The notes: a model not told the origin generated them from the letters alone. DNA of 20,135 nt from an uncultured Lachnospiraceae bacterium (GCA_902783295.1 CACZQT010000062.1:1-20135); one strand, 5' to 3'; positions 8,339-15,822 are shown, numbered from the stretch's first letter. Numbers and translations are program-made.

Positions 8339-8974
8339 ATGAAATTCCCTGATGAAACCGGGCAGAACAGAGAAGAGCCTTCCCTGTCCGAAATCAAACA
8401 GGTCCTCCGGGAATACGAGAGCTGGTCGCGGGAAATTTCCGATGCTTTAACTGCTCTGCAAAAAGAATACCGTGAAATCGGTGAAGCTGTTTACAGCTAT
8501 ACAGCCCTGGGAAAGAGAAATGAACTTGGAACAGGCCGCAGGCAGGGTTTTGGGGACCCGGTTCCCGGAATCGTTCTGTACAAAGAAGATGAACTTCTGG
8601 CCTGCCGTACGGAGCTGGAATCCGCCATGCAGGAACTGGAATCAAAAAGAAGAAGAATCCGCCGGATTCATCTGGCATTTCTGCTTCTTCCCCGAGAGGA
8701 ACAGCAGATTTTAAAAGCCCTGTATATAGACCGGATGACATGGAAATCACTTCCGCAGGAATTTGGCATGACCAAGAAAAACCTTCTGGATCTCCGGGAC
8801 CGTGCTGTCATGCATATAAGAGAAAGATTCCTTAAAGGAACAGAAAGATCATCCCTGGTAAATCTGGCGGCAGAGAAAAGTCTTACGACCTCGGAATCCG
8901 GGCTGTCTGCTGACGGAGAGACGCAAAACGAAGAAACAAAACAGAACGGAATCAGTGAGCTGATTCCGAGGTGA
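8339..8974 (+). CDS. Unrecognised protein with sigma region 4-like helix-turn-helix
   Basis: No family could be named for this protein of 211 residues. The N-terminal 60 residues and about 83-115 are charged, helical and probably coiled coil (EIKQVLREYESWSREI; LESAMQELESKRRR). Residues about 119-163 read LPREEQQILKALYI, TWKSLPQEFGMT and LLDLRDRAVMHIRERF, the pattern of sigma-70 region 4 or phage regulator HTH domains. The last 40 residues are Ser/Glu/Gln/Asn-rich and probably disordered. There are no sigma region 2 motifs, so it is not a full sigma factor. AAAGGAGGT ahead of the ATG is near-consensus. It lies between two genes that are usually adjacent, behind a REP-like element and its own promoter, and uses more AGA and ATA codons than neighbours, which fits an insertion. 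A DNA-binding regulator is the best guess. Confidence 0.75.
   Translation: MKFPDETGQNREEPSLSEIKQVLREYESWSREISDALTALQKEYREIGEAVYSYTALGKRNELGTGRRQGFGDPVPGIVLYKEDELLACRTELESAMQELESKRRRIRRIHLAFLLLPREEQQILKALYIDRMTWKSLPQEFGMTKKNLLDLRDRAVMHIRERFLKGTERSSLVNLAAEKSLTTSESGLSADGETQNEETKQNGISELIPR
8947..8968 (+). other. Perfect 9-bp hairpin abutting the hemZ ribosome site
   Basis: CGGAATCAG (8947-8955) and CTGATTCCG (8960-8968) pair fully around a TGAG loop, inside the last codons of the HTH gene. The next bases, AGGTGAGG, are the hemZ Shine-Dalgarno sequence and contain the upstream stop codon TGA. There is no T-run, so termination is unlikely. A translational or mRNA-processing role is possible. Confidence 0.45.
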
Positions 8975-8981
8975 GGGCCAT

Positions 8982-10379
8982 ATGAAAGTTGGATTTACCC
9001 TTCAGAAGGACGAATTTGAATATGATATCCGCGGCCTGCTGATGGCTTTTTATCCCGGTGCTGAGGTGATTCGGGATCCCGCGGAAGAAGTGGACGTTAT
9101 GCTTACCGTCCCTGCTTCCTCCCTCCCTGTCCGCGTAGACCGGAAAACCGAGGTAAAAGCCTGGGCTTACAGAAAGCTTTCCGCCATGACAGGAAAAGAG
9201 CTGCCCTGGGGAACTCTGACCGGGATCCGCCCCACGAAAATCGCCATGGCTCTTCTGGAGGAGGGTACTGCTCCGGAAGAGATTCCCAGCCGTATGCAGA
9301 ATGAGCATCTGGTAAGCGCGGAAAAAGCGGAGCTTTCCGTCCGCATTGCTGAAACCGAGCGGGAAGTCCTGAAAAATATCGATTATGAAAACGGCTACAG
9401 CCTTTATATCGGAATTCCTTTCTGCCCTACCACCTGCCTGTACTGCTCCTTTACCTCCTATCCCATGAGCAAATGGGAACCGCGGATGGGAGAGTATCTG
9501 GATGCCCTGGACAAAGAAATCGACTATACCGCAGAACGTTTCCGGGACAGAAAACTGAATACCATTTATATCGGAGGAGGCACTCCAACCAGCCTTCCTC
9601 CTGCCCTGATGGACAGGCTGCTGGACACTCTGGTAAAACGTTTTGATCTGTCTCATCTCCTCGAGTTTACGGTAGAAGGAGGACGTCCGGACAGCATAAC
9701 CCCGGAAAAGCTGGATGTGATCCGCAGATACCCGGTCACCAGAATATCCATCAATCCACAGACCATGAGGGATGAAACCCTTATCCGGATCGGCCGCCGG
9801 CATACGGTTCAGGACATCCGGGATGCCTTCTCTCTGGCACGGGAAAAGGGCTTCGATAATATCAATATGGATATGATCCTGGGACTGCCCGGTGAAACCA
9901 CGGAGGATGTTGCCTACAGCGTTGGGGAAATTGAAAAAATGAAACCTGATTCTCTGACGGTTCATTCCCTGGCTGTGAAAAGAGCCTCCCGTCTGAAAAT
10001 GGAAGCCGCCGGTACTGTCGTGGCAGGCGGTACGCAGGAGGAATCTGAAGAGATGATGCGCATCGCATCAGAGGGAGCCGCACGAATGGGACTTGTTCCC
10101 TATTATCTGTACCGTCAGAAAAACATGGCCGGCAATCTGGAAAATGTAGGTTTTTCCACCCCCGAGAAAGCCGGTATCTACAATATCCTGATCATGGAAG
10201 AAAAGCAGACCATTGTTGCGCTGGGCGCCGGCACTGTTACCAAGGGTGTTTTCCCGCCTGACCGGATTGAACGCTGCGAAAACGTAAAAGAAATTACCCA
10301 GTATCTGGACCGTATTGAGGAAATGATCGACCGCAAGCGGAAACTTTTTTCCGGCGGAAACTCCCCGGATGCTTGCTGA
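8982..10379 (+). CDS. hemZ: Radical SAM coproporphyrinogen dehydrogenase-like protein HemZ
   Basis: Radical SAM enzyme of 465 residues in the oxygen-independent coproporphyrinogen oxidase-like group. The iron-sulfur motif is C148-x3-C152-x2-C155 in IPFCPTTCLYCSF. It is followed by YIGGGTPTSLP (198 on), FTVEGGRPDSI, RISINPQTM and NMDMILGLPGET, all typical of HemN/HemZ. The N-terminal 140 residues (with LTGIRPTKIA) are the HemZ-specific extension absent from HemN. The family is annotated for coproporphyrinogen III decarboxylation. Activity of HemZ in organisms without a full haem pathway is uncertain, and no other haem gene is in the window. It starts 7 bases after the HTH gene, with its ribosome site overlapping that gene's stop, so translation is probably coupled. 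Confidence 0.92.
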   Translation: MKVGFTLQKDEFEYDIRGLLMAFYPGAEVIRDPAEEVDVMLTVPASSLPVRVDRKTEVKAWAYRKLSAMTGKELPWGTLTGIRPTKIAMALLEEGTAPEEIPSRMQNEHLVSAEKAELSVRIAETEREVLKNIDYENGYSLYIGIPFCPTTCLYCSFTSYPMSKWEPRMGEYLDALDKEIDYTAERFRDRKLNTIYIGGGTPTSLPPALMDRLLDTLVKRFDLSHLLEFTVEGGRPDSITPEKLDVIRRYPVTRISINPQTMRDETLIRIGRRHTVQDIRDAFSLAREKGFDNINMDMILGLPGETTEDVAYSVGEIEKMKPDSLTVHSLAVKRASRLKMEAAGTVVAGGTQEESEEMMRIASEGAARMGLVPYYLYRQKNMAGNLENVGFSTPEKAGIYNILIMEEKQTIVALGAGTVTKGVFPPDRIERCENVKEITQYLDRIEEMIDRKRKLFSGGNSPDAC

Positions 10380-10410
10380 CAGATGCGCGCGTCTGCGATC
10401 CGCCGGAGAC

Positions 10411-10443
10411 ATAATCAGGAGGAGATGTCTCCCGCCTGATTAT
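10411..10443 (+). terminator. Inverted repeat after hemZ, possible weak terminator
   Basis: ATAATCAGG (10411-10419) pairs perfectly with CCTGATTAT (10435-10443), and the interior can add about four more pairs (GGAG with CTCC). A short TTTT follows 8 bases later at 10451-10454, too far for a strong intrinsic terminator. It lies upstream of the hisS promoter, so it may end hemZ transcription or act as a protein-binding dyad. A second GC-rich near-palindrome sits at 10380-10395. Confidence 0.45.
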
Positions 10444-10456
10444 ACGGCAGTTTTGC

Positions 10457-10485
10457 TTGCCTTCAGAGCAGGTAAGGTCTATAAT
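10457..10485 (+). promoter_or_regulatory. Promoter of hisS-aspS
   Basis: TTGCCT (10457-10462) and a perfect TATAAT (10480-10485) are separated by 17 bases. Only about 30 bases lie between the -10 box and the hisS start, leaving no room for a T-box leader. Confidence 0.65.
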
Positions 10486-10518
10486 GTGAACGATGCGCCA
10501 TGAAAGGAGAACGATTCA

Positions 10519-11775
10519 ATGGCATTAACAAAAAAGCCGGTAAACGGCATGAAGGATATTCTGCCCCGTGAAATGGAAATCCGGGACTACCTGATCAGCC
10601 TGGTAAAGGAAACCTATCGCAGTTTCGGATTTACTCCTATGGAAACCCCGATTGTGGAGAGCCTGAACAACCTGACCAGCAAGCAGGGCGGAGATAACGA
10701 AAAACTCATTTTTAAAATTCTGAAACGCGGCCAGAAACTGGACCTGGAAAATGCGAAAGCGGAAGATGATCTCGTGGATTCCGGTCTCAGATACGATCTG
10801 ACGGTTCCCCTGGTCCGTTATTATGCCAATCACGCCAACGAGCTGCCGAAGCCTTTCAAATCTCTGCAGATCGGTCCGGTATTCCGTGCCGACCGCCCTC
10901 AGAAAGGCCGTTTCCGCCAGTTTTACCAGTGTGATATTGACATCCTCGGCGAAGCCGGAAATCTGGCAGAAATCGAGCTGATTCTTGCCACCACCACCCT
11001 TCTCGGGAAAATCGGCTTTACGGGCTTTACGGTACACATCAATGACCGGAGAATCCTGAAAGCCATGGCTTCTTACAGCGGTTTCCCGCAGGAGTCTTTT
11101 GACCAGGTTTTCATCATTCTGGATAAGATGGATAAAATCGGCTGGGACGGTGTAGCTGCGGAACTTCTGGAAAGCGGTTTTTCCCAGGAATCAATCGACA
11201 CATATCTGGGCCTTTTCAAGTCTCTGGAAGGCAGAGAAGATGGCATTTCCTGGCTGGGAGAAAAGCTGGCGGATGTCATGGAACCCGGAACAGCTGAAAA
11301 TCTGAAAGAAATCGTAGACAGCGTCCGGCGGACTTCTTCGGTCGCTTTCGACCTGAATTTCAATCCTACCCTTGTCCGTGGGATGTCCTATTACACGGGA
11401 ACCATTTTTGAAATTGAAATCGCGGGACTGGGCTGCTCGGCAGGCGGCGGCGGCCGTTATGACGAAATGGTCGGGAAATTTACGAACATGTCCACGCCTG
11501 CCTGCGGTTTTTCCATCGGTTTCGAACGTATCATCACCATTCTGCTCGACCAGGGCTTTACCGTACCCGGTGCTGCAGAGAAAACGGCTTTTCTGGTAGA
11601 AAAAGGCATGCCGAATGACAGAATGTGCGAGATTCTTCAGGAAGCCCAGGCTCAGAGAGCTCAGGGACATCAGGTACTGGTGGCTGTCATGAACAAAAAC
11701 AAGAAGTTCCAGAAAGAACAGCTGACGGAAGAGGGCTATACACAGTTCCGGGACTTCTATGTAAAAGCTTTGTAA
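10519..11775 (+). CDS. hisS: Histidyl-tRNA synthetase, archaeal/eukaryotic-like type
   Basis: Charges tRNA-His with histidine; class II synthetase of 418 residues. Motif 2 is GPVFRADRPQKGRFRQFYQ (119-137). The histidine-specific loop is LVRGMSYYTGT with R287. Motif 3 is ACGFSIGFERI. Several stretches match the archaeal/eukaryotic and Bacteroidetes branch better than the E. coli branch: LRYDLTVPLVRYYANH (E. coli-type enzymes read LRPEGT), FYQCDIDILGE, HINDRRIL and IILDKMDKIGWDGV. The C-terminal anticodon domain is short but complete in type (AFLVEKGM ... NKNKKFQKEQL). AAAGGAG precedes the ATG. aspS begins 15 bases downstream, so the two are an operon. The branch assignment comes from remembered motifs, not a tree. 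Confidence 0.95.
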   Translation: MALTKKPVNGMKDILPREMEIRDYLISLVKETYRSFGFTPMETPIVESLNNLTSKQGGDNEKLIFKILKRGQKLDLENAKAEDDLVDSGLRYDLTVPLVRYYANHANELPKPFKSLQIGPVFRADRPQKGRFRQFYQCDIDILGEAGNLAEIELILATTTLLGKIGFTGFTVHINDRRILKAMASYSGFPQESFDQVFIILDKMDKIGWDGVAAELLESGFSQESIDTYLGLFKSLEGREDGISWLGEKLADVMEPGTAENLKEIVDSVRRTSSVAFDLNFNPTLVRGMSYYTGTIFEIEIAGLGCSAGGGGRYDEMVGKFTNMSTPACGFSIGFERIITILLDQGFTVPGAAEKTAFLVEKGMPNDRMCEILQEAQAQRAQGHQVLVAVMNKNKKFQKEQLTEEGYTQFRDFYVKAL

Positions 11776-11790
11776 GACGGGAGAATAATT

Positions 11791-13587
11791 ATGGCTGAAT
11801 CCATGAAGGGTCTGAAAAGAACCCATCGCTGTACAGAAGTAAGCAGTAAAAATATCGGAGAAACCGTTACGGTCATGGGCTGGGTGCAGAAGCGCCGCAA
11901 CCTTGGTGCAATGATCTTCATCGACCTGAGAGATCGTTCCGGCCTTCTTCAGCTGGTTTTTGATGAAAATGACTGCGGAAAGGAAAACTTCGACAAAGCG
12001 TATACCCTTCGCAGTGAATTTGTCATTGCCGTGACCGGCATAGTGGAAAAAAGAGGCGGCGCCGTAAACGAAAGCCTGAAAACCGGCGAGCTGGAAGTCC
12101 GTGCGAAAACCCTGCGGATTCTGGCTCAGTCCGAAACACCGCCCTTCCCGATTGAAGACGGCATTCAGACAAGAGAAGAAGTGCGCCTGAAATACCGGTA
12201 TCTGGAACTGCGCCGTCCGGAAATCCAGCGCAACCTGATTATGCGCAGCCGCATAGCCAACCTTTCCCGTCAGTTCATGGCTCAGGAAGGCTTTATTGAG
12301 ATCGAGACCCCCATGCTTGGCAAGAGCACTCCGGAAGGAGCGCGGGACTATCTGGTTCCCAGCCGTGTGCATCCCGGCACATTCTATGCCCTGCCCCAGT
12401 CTCCCCAGCTCTTTAAACAGCTGCTGATGGTTTCCGGCTACGACCGGTATTTCCAGATTGCCAGATGCTTCCGTGATGAGGACCTGCGCGCGGACCGGCA
12501 GCCGGATTTCACCCAGATGGATATGGAACTTTCCTTTATCGAAGAAGAGGATATCATGGATGTGAACGAACGTCTGATGAAGTACCTCTTCAAGGAGATT
12601 CTGGATGTTGATCTGACGATTCCCTTCCCCCGGATGCCCTGGCGCGAAGCCATGGACCGTTTCGGCTCTGACAAACCGGATGTCCGTTTCGGGATGGAAC
12701 TGAAGAATGTTTCAGACCTTGTCAAAGACTGCGGCTTTGCCGTATTTACCGGTGCTCTGGCAGCCGGCGGAAGCGTCCGTGCCATCAATGTGCCGGGTGA
12801 AGGCCATATGCCCAGAAAGCAGATCGATGCCCTGACTGATATGGCGAAGGGTATGGGTGCCAAAGGCCTGGCCTATATCTGTGTAGGCTGCGGCGAAAAT
12901 GGGGCGCACAAGTCTTCGTTCGCCAAATTTATGAAACCGGAAGAAATGGAAGCCCTCGTAGCTGCTCTGGATGGAAAGGCAGGAGACCTCCTGCTCTTTG
13001 CAGCCGACAAGGATACGATTGTTTTCAATGTGCTCGGCAGTCTCCGTCTGGAGATGGCAAAACGCCAGGGTCTTCTGAAAAAAGATGAATATGCATTCCT
13101 CTGGGTCACTGAATTCCCGCAGTTTGAATGGAGCGAAGAAGAAGAGCGTTTTGTCGCCATGCATCATCCTTTCACCATGCCCATGGAAGAGGACATTGAT
13201 AAGCTTGAAACCGACCAGGGAGCTGTCCGTGCCAGAGCCTACGATATCGTTCTGAACGGCAACGAAATCGGAGGCGGCAGTATCCGTATCCACCAGGATG
13301 ACCTGCAGGAAAAAATGTTCCGTGCCCTGGGCTTTACAAATGAAAAGGCTCACGAACAGTTCGGCTTCCTGCTCGATGCCTTCAAGTACGGGGTTCCGCC
13401 TCACGGCGGACTGGCCTACGGCCTGGACCGTCTGGCCATGCTTATGGCCGGGGCAGACAGTCTTCGAGATGTCATCGCTTTCCCGAAAGCGAAAGACGCT
13501 TCGGATCTGATGATGGATGCTCCGGCAGAGGTGGAAGAGAAGCAGTTAAAGGAACTCTCCATCCGCATTGATATTCCGGAAAAATAA
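11791..13587 (+). CDS. aspS: Aspartyl-tRNA synthetase (bacterial type)
   Basis: Charges tRNA-Asp; class II synthetase of 598 residues, normal for the bacterial form with its GAD insertion. The N-terminal OB fold that reads the anticodon has VMGWVQKRRNLGAMIFIDLR. Motif 1 is near IEIETPMLGKSTPEGARDY, motif 2 is CFRDEDLRADRQPDFTQMDME with R228, and motif 3 is GLAYGLDRLAML with R547. The GAD domain spans roughly 290-420 (AKGLAYICV). Leu38 in RRNLG lies where discriminating AspRS tend to have Leu and non-discriminating ones His, which hints that it charges only tRNA-Asp. This is inference and depends on gatCAB and asparagine genes elsewhere. The ribosome site is a modest GGGAG. It is the second gene after the hisS promoter. 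Confidence 0.97.
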   Translation: MAESMKGLKRTHRCTEVSSKNIGETVTVMGWVQKRRNLGAMIFIDLRDRSGLLQLVFDENDCGKENFDKAYTLRSEFVIAVTGIVEKRGGAVNESLKTGELEVRAKTLRILAQSETPPFPIEDGIQTREEVRLKYRYLELRRPEIQRNLIMRSRIANLSRQFMAQEGFIEIETPMLGKSTPEGARDYLVPSRVHPGTFYALPQSPQLFKQLLMVSGYDRYFQIARCFRDEDLRADRQPDFTQMDMELSFIEEEDIMDVNERLMKYLFKEILDVDLTIPFPRMPWREAMDRFGSDKPDVRFGMELKNVSDLVKDCGFAVFTGALAAGGSVRAINVPGEGHMPRKQIDALTDMAKGMGAKGLAYICVGCGENGAHKSSFAKFMKPEEMEALVAALDGKAGDLLLFAADKDTIVFNVLGSLRLEMAKRQGLLKKDEYAFLWVTEFPQFEWSEEEERFVAMHHPFTMPMEEDIDKLETDQGAVRARAYDIVLNGNEIGGGSIRIHQDDLQEKMFRALGFTNEKAHEQFGFLLDAFKYGVPPHGGLAYGLDRLAMLMAGADSLRDVIAFPKAKDASDLMMDAPAEVEEKQLKELSIRIDIPEK

Positions 13588-13596
13588 AAAACCGGC

Positions 13597-13650
13597 CAAA
13601 CGGATTCTCCGGGGAGCAGCCATACAGCTGCTCCCCGGAGAATCCGTTTG
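13597..13650. terminator. 24-bp perfect hairpin after aspS
   Basis: Bases 13597-13620 pair without a mismatch with 13627-13650 around a 6-base loop (CATACA). On the + strand no T-run follows the stem. On the - strand it is followed by the complement of AAAATAAAAAACC (13581-13593), which is the standard terminator layout. No leftward gene lies nearby to need it. It may still stop or process the aspS transcript, or it may be a palindromic repeat unit. Confidence 0.6.
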
Positions 13651-13684
13651 AATGAAACCGAAAAAGCAGGAGGAGGACTGCCCT

Positions 13685-14188
13685 GTGCAAAAAAAACGAA
13701 GACGATTGTTTCTTGCGGCAGCAATCCTCTGGATGGCCGTGATTTTTCTCTTTTCATCCCGTGACGGTGAATTGTCCACCCAGGACAGCTACCGCACCGG
13801 GGAAATCATCGGCGAAATGTTCGTAGAAGGCTACAAAGAGTGGACGCCGGACCGGAAACTGGTTTTTCTGAAACAGATTGACCATGCCGTTCGAAAAACA
13901 GCACATTTTTCCGAGTATGCCCTGCTTGCCATGTTCTGGTTTGGAGCCTTTCTCCCCGCACTGTCACAGATGTTCCGTCTCCGCCCGTACGGCCTGTCCT
14001 GGTTCGCGGCAGCACTCTATGCCGTGACGGATGAACTTCACCAGCTGTTCGTGGCAGAGCGGGCCGGCAGCCCGATGGACGTGGGAATTGACAGTCTTGG
14101 AGCAGCTGCCGGGCTTTTGGCGGCTTTTCTTCTGTGCCTGCTCCTGAATCACAGCGTTTTCCGGAAATCACAGCCCGGTATCTTATGA
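13685..14188 (+). CDS. VanZ-like membrane protein
   Basis: Membrane protein of 167 residues from GTG 13685. An in-frame ATG at 13652 touches the foot of the 24-bp hairpin and has no ribosome site. GTG 13685 has AGGAGGAGG (13668-13676) 8 bases upstream and gives the expected start, VQKKRRRLFLAAAILWMAVIF, that is positive charges then a membrane helix. The VanZ core is visible in HAVRKTAHFSEYALLAMFWF and in YAVTDELHQLFVAERAGSPMDV-type segments, with G-D-SLGAAAGLLAAFLL forming the last helix. Three or four membrane segments are apparent. VanZ of Tn1546 gives low-level teicoplanin resistance by an unknown route, but most chromosomal family members have no known function. It begins the envelope-linked part of the operon. 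Confidence 0.85.
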   Translation: MQKKRRRLFLAAAILWMAVIFLFSSRDGELSTQDSYRTGEIIGEMFVEGYKEWTPDRKLVFLKQIDHAVRKTAHFSEYALLAMFWFGAFLPALSQMFRLRPYGLSWFAAALYAVTDELHQLFVAERAGSPMDVGIDSLGAAAGLLAAFLLCLLLNHSVFRKSQPGIL

Positions 14189-14222
14189 ACCTGTCCATCA
14201 TGAGAACAGGAAGGTGACTGCT

Positions 14223-15242
14223 ATGAGATATCCTTCTTTTCTGCCGGATGGAGGAACCATCGGTCTGATTGCTCCTTCTTTCGGCTGTACAACAGAACCC
14301 TACCATACCGCTTTCCTGAGCGCTCTTGAAAGCTTTGAAGAAATGGGCTATAAGGTCAGTCTTGGTCCCAACTGCTTTGAAGACTGCGGAATCGGGATCA
14401 GCAACACCCCTGAAGCCTGTGCCGCTGAATTTATGGATTATTATTGCCGGCAGCCCGCGGATGTACTGCTTTCCTGCGGCGGGGGAGAAGACATGTGTGA
14501 AATTCTCCCTTTCCTGGACCTGGATGCAATCCGCAGGGCAGATCCGAAATGGTTTATGGGTTTTTCCGATAATACCAACCTGGCTTTTCTTCTGGCCTGC
14601 GCCTGTGATACAGCCGCGATTTACGGGCCAAACGCTCCTGCTTTCGGCATGGATCCCTGGCATCCGTCGATCGATCATGCCATGGAACTCCTGACCGGAC
14701 GCAGACTGACGGTCGAAGGCTATGATCTTTTTGAAAGAGAATCGCAAAAAGATGAGGAAAATCCTCTGGCTCCGTATTTTGTGACGGAGCCGGTCCGCCG
14801 CATTCGTATTCCGAAGGGAAATCATACTTTTTCAGGGCGTCTTCTTGGCGGATGCCTGGACTGTCTGATCAATCTGGCCGGCACCCGCTTTGACATGGTT
14901 CAGGATTTTTTGAGCCGCTATGAAGAGGACGGTGTAATCTGGTTTCTGGAGGCCTGTGATCTTAACGTTTTCGGAATCCGCAGAGCCCTCTGGCAGCTGC
15001 GGGAGGCCGGGTGGTTCCGTACTGCAAAAGGTTTTCTGATCGGACGCGCCAAAAACGGCGAAGAATTATTCGGCCTTGACCACATTAAAGCAGCGGCGGA
15101 TATCCTGGAGCCACTGGGCGTACCGCTCATCCTGGATCTGGATATCGGCCATCTTCCTCCGATGATGCCCCTGATCGAAGGTGCCTTTGCTGCAGTACGG
15201 ACGCGGGGAAACAGAATAAAAATACAGATGAAATTAGTATAG
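14223..15242 (+). CDS. LD-carboxypeptidase, peptidase family S66 (LdcA/MccF-like)
   Basis: Serine peptidase of 339 residues. LdcA members remove the terminal D-Ala from murein tetrapeptides during cell wall recycling, and MccF members cleave microcin C-type aminoacyl-adenylates. The N-terminus FLPDGGTIGLIAPSFG fits the family. The triad is readable as S115 in MGFSDNTNL, E243 in WFLEACD, and H310 in DIGHLPPMMPL. FSGRLLGGCLDCLINLAGT is the conserved middle segment. ATG 14223 is preferred over GTG 14214 because AGGAAGG (14208-14214) is correctly spaced for the ATG and overlaps the GTG. There is no signal peptide, so it is probably cytoplasmic. LdcA and MccF roles cannot be separated by eye; the VanZ and PAP2 neighbours favour envelope work. 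Confidence 0.9.
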   Translation: MRYPSFLPDGGTIGLIAPSFGCTTEPYHTAFLSALESFEEMGYKVSLGPNCFEDCGIGISNTPEACAAEFMDYYCRQPADVLLSCGGGEDMCEILPFLDLDAIRRADPKWFMGFSDNTNLAFLLACACDTAAIYGPNAPAFGMDPWHPSIDHAMELLTGRRLTVEGYDLFERESQKDEENPLAPYFVTEPVRRIRIPKGNHTFSGRLLGGCLDCLINLAGTRFDMVQDFLSRYEEDGVIWFLEACDLNVFGIRRALWQLREAGWFRTAKGFLIGRAKNGEELFGLDHIKAAADILEPLGVPLILDLDIGHLPPMMPLIEGAFAAVRTRGNRIKIQMKLV

Positions 15243-15258
15243 GAGGTGTTTCCCCATT
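15241..15258 (+). promoter_or_regulatory. Strong ribosome site and AUU start codon of the PAP2 gene
   Basis: AGGAGGTG (15241-15248) overlaps the preceding stop codon TAG (15240-15242) and lies 7 bases before ATT 15256-15258. The reading frame is closed by TAG at 15235-15237, and no ATG, GTG or TTG occurs in this frame between that stop and ATG 15352. AUU initiation is rare; infC is the classic case. Confidence 0.6.
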
Positions 15259-15807
15259 ACCGCATATTTTCCCTGGGAGGCAGGATTCCTGCTGTGGCTT
15301 CAGTCGGTCCGGAATGATTTCCTGTCCCCCATTCTGAAACTGATTACCCGTATGGGAAACGGAGGAATTTTCTGGGTCCTTCTGGCCCTGATACTGATTG
15401 CCGTTCCCAGGACACGGCGTATCGGACTGATCACCGCCGGAGCCCTTATCTTTTCTTTTTTGATCAATAATATCGTCCTGAAGCACGTGTTCAACCGTGT
15501 CAGGCCTTACGAACTGATCGAAGGGCTGCAGATCCTGGTCAAAAAACCGGAAGACGCTTCCTTCCCTTCGGGGCATACAGGAGCCAGTCTTGCAGCCTCA
15601 TGGGCTGTTTTCCGGTCATCACCGAAAAAATACGGCATTCCGCTGATTATTCTGGCTCTGCTCATTTCTTTTTCCAGGCTGTATGTCGGTGTACATTTTC
15701 CTACGGATGTACTGGCAGGGCTTGTAACCGGAATTCTTTCAGGAGAACTGGCTTTCCGGCTGGTACCGGCTCTGATTTCGCGCCTAACTGAAAGGGAAGA
15801 AAAATAA
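15256..15807 (+). CDS. PAP2-family membrane phosphatase
   Basis: Integral membrane phosphatase of 183 residues from ATT 15256. All three family motifs are intact: K76-x6-R83-P84 (KHVFNRVRP), PSGH 104-107 (FPSGHTGAS), and SR-x5-H-x3-D with S140, R141, H147 and D151 (SRLYVGVHFPTD). H107 and H147 are the expected catalytic pair. Starting at the first ATG (15352) would give only 151 residues and would cut off FLLWLQSVRNDFLSPILKLI, the amphipathic and first membrane segment seen at the start of this family before GNGG-FW. The early start is therefore preferred. Family members dephosphorylate undecaprenyl pyrophosphate or phosphatidic/phosphatidylglycerol phosphates; the substrate here is unknown. 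The ribosome site overlaps the stop of the LD-carboxypeptidase, so translation is coupled. Confidence 0.88.
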   Translation: MTAYFPWEAGFLLWLQSVRNDFLSPILKLITRMGNGGIFWVLLALILIAVPRTRRIGLITAGALIFSFLINNIVLKHVFNRVRPYELIEGLQILVKKPEDASFPSGHTGASLAASWAVFRSSPKKYGIPLIILALLISFSRLYVGVHFPTDVLAGLVTGILSGELAFRLVPALISRLTEREEK

Positions 15808-15822
15808 TAGGAGATAAGTTTC

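Noticed and set aside
10380..10395. GC-rich near-palindrome CAGATGCGCGCGTCTG as a terminator
   Set aside because: It has essentially no loop, one G-T pair and no T-run, so function is not supported.
11191..12372. Antisense open frame spanning the hisS-aspS junction
   Set aside because: It is opposite two certain genes, with no family motif and no promoter or ribosome site.
14189..14222. Short CCTGT/ACAGG pairing ahead of the LD-carboxypeptidase gene
   Set aside because: A five-base stem is too weak to separate from chance.
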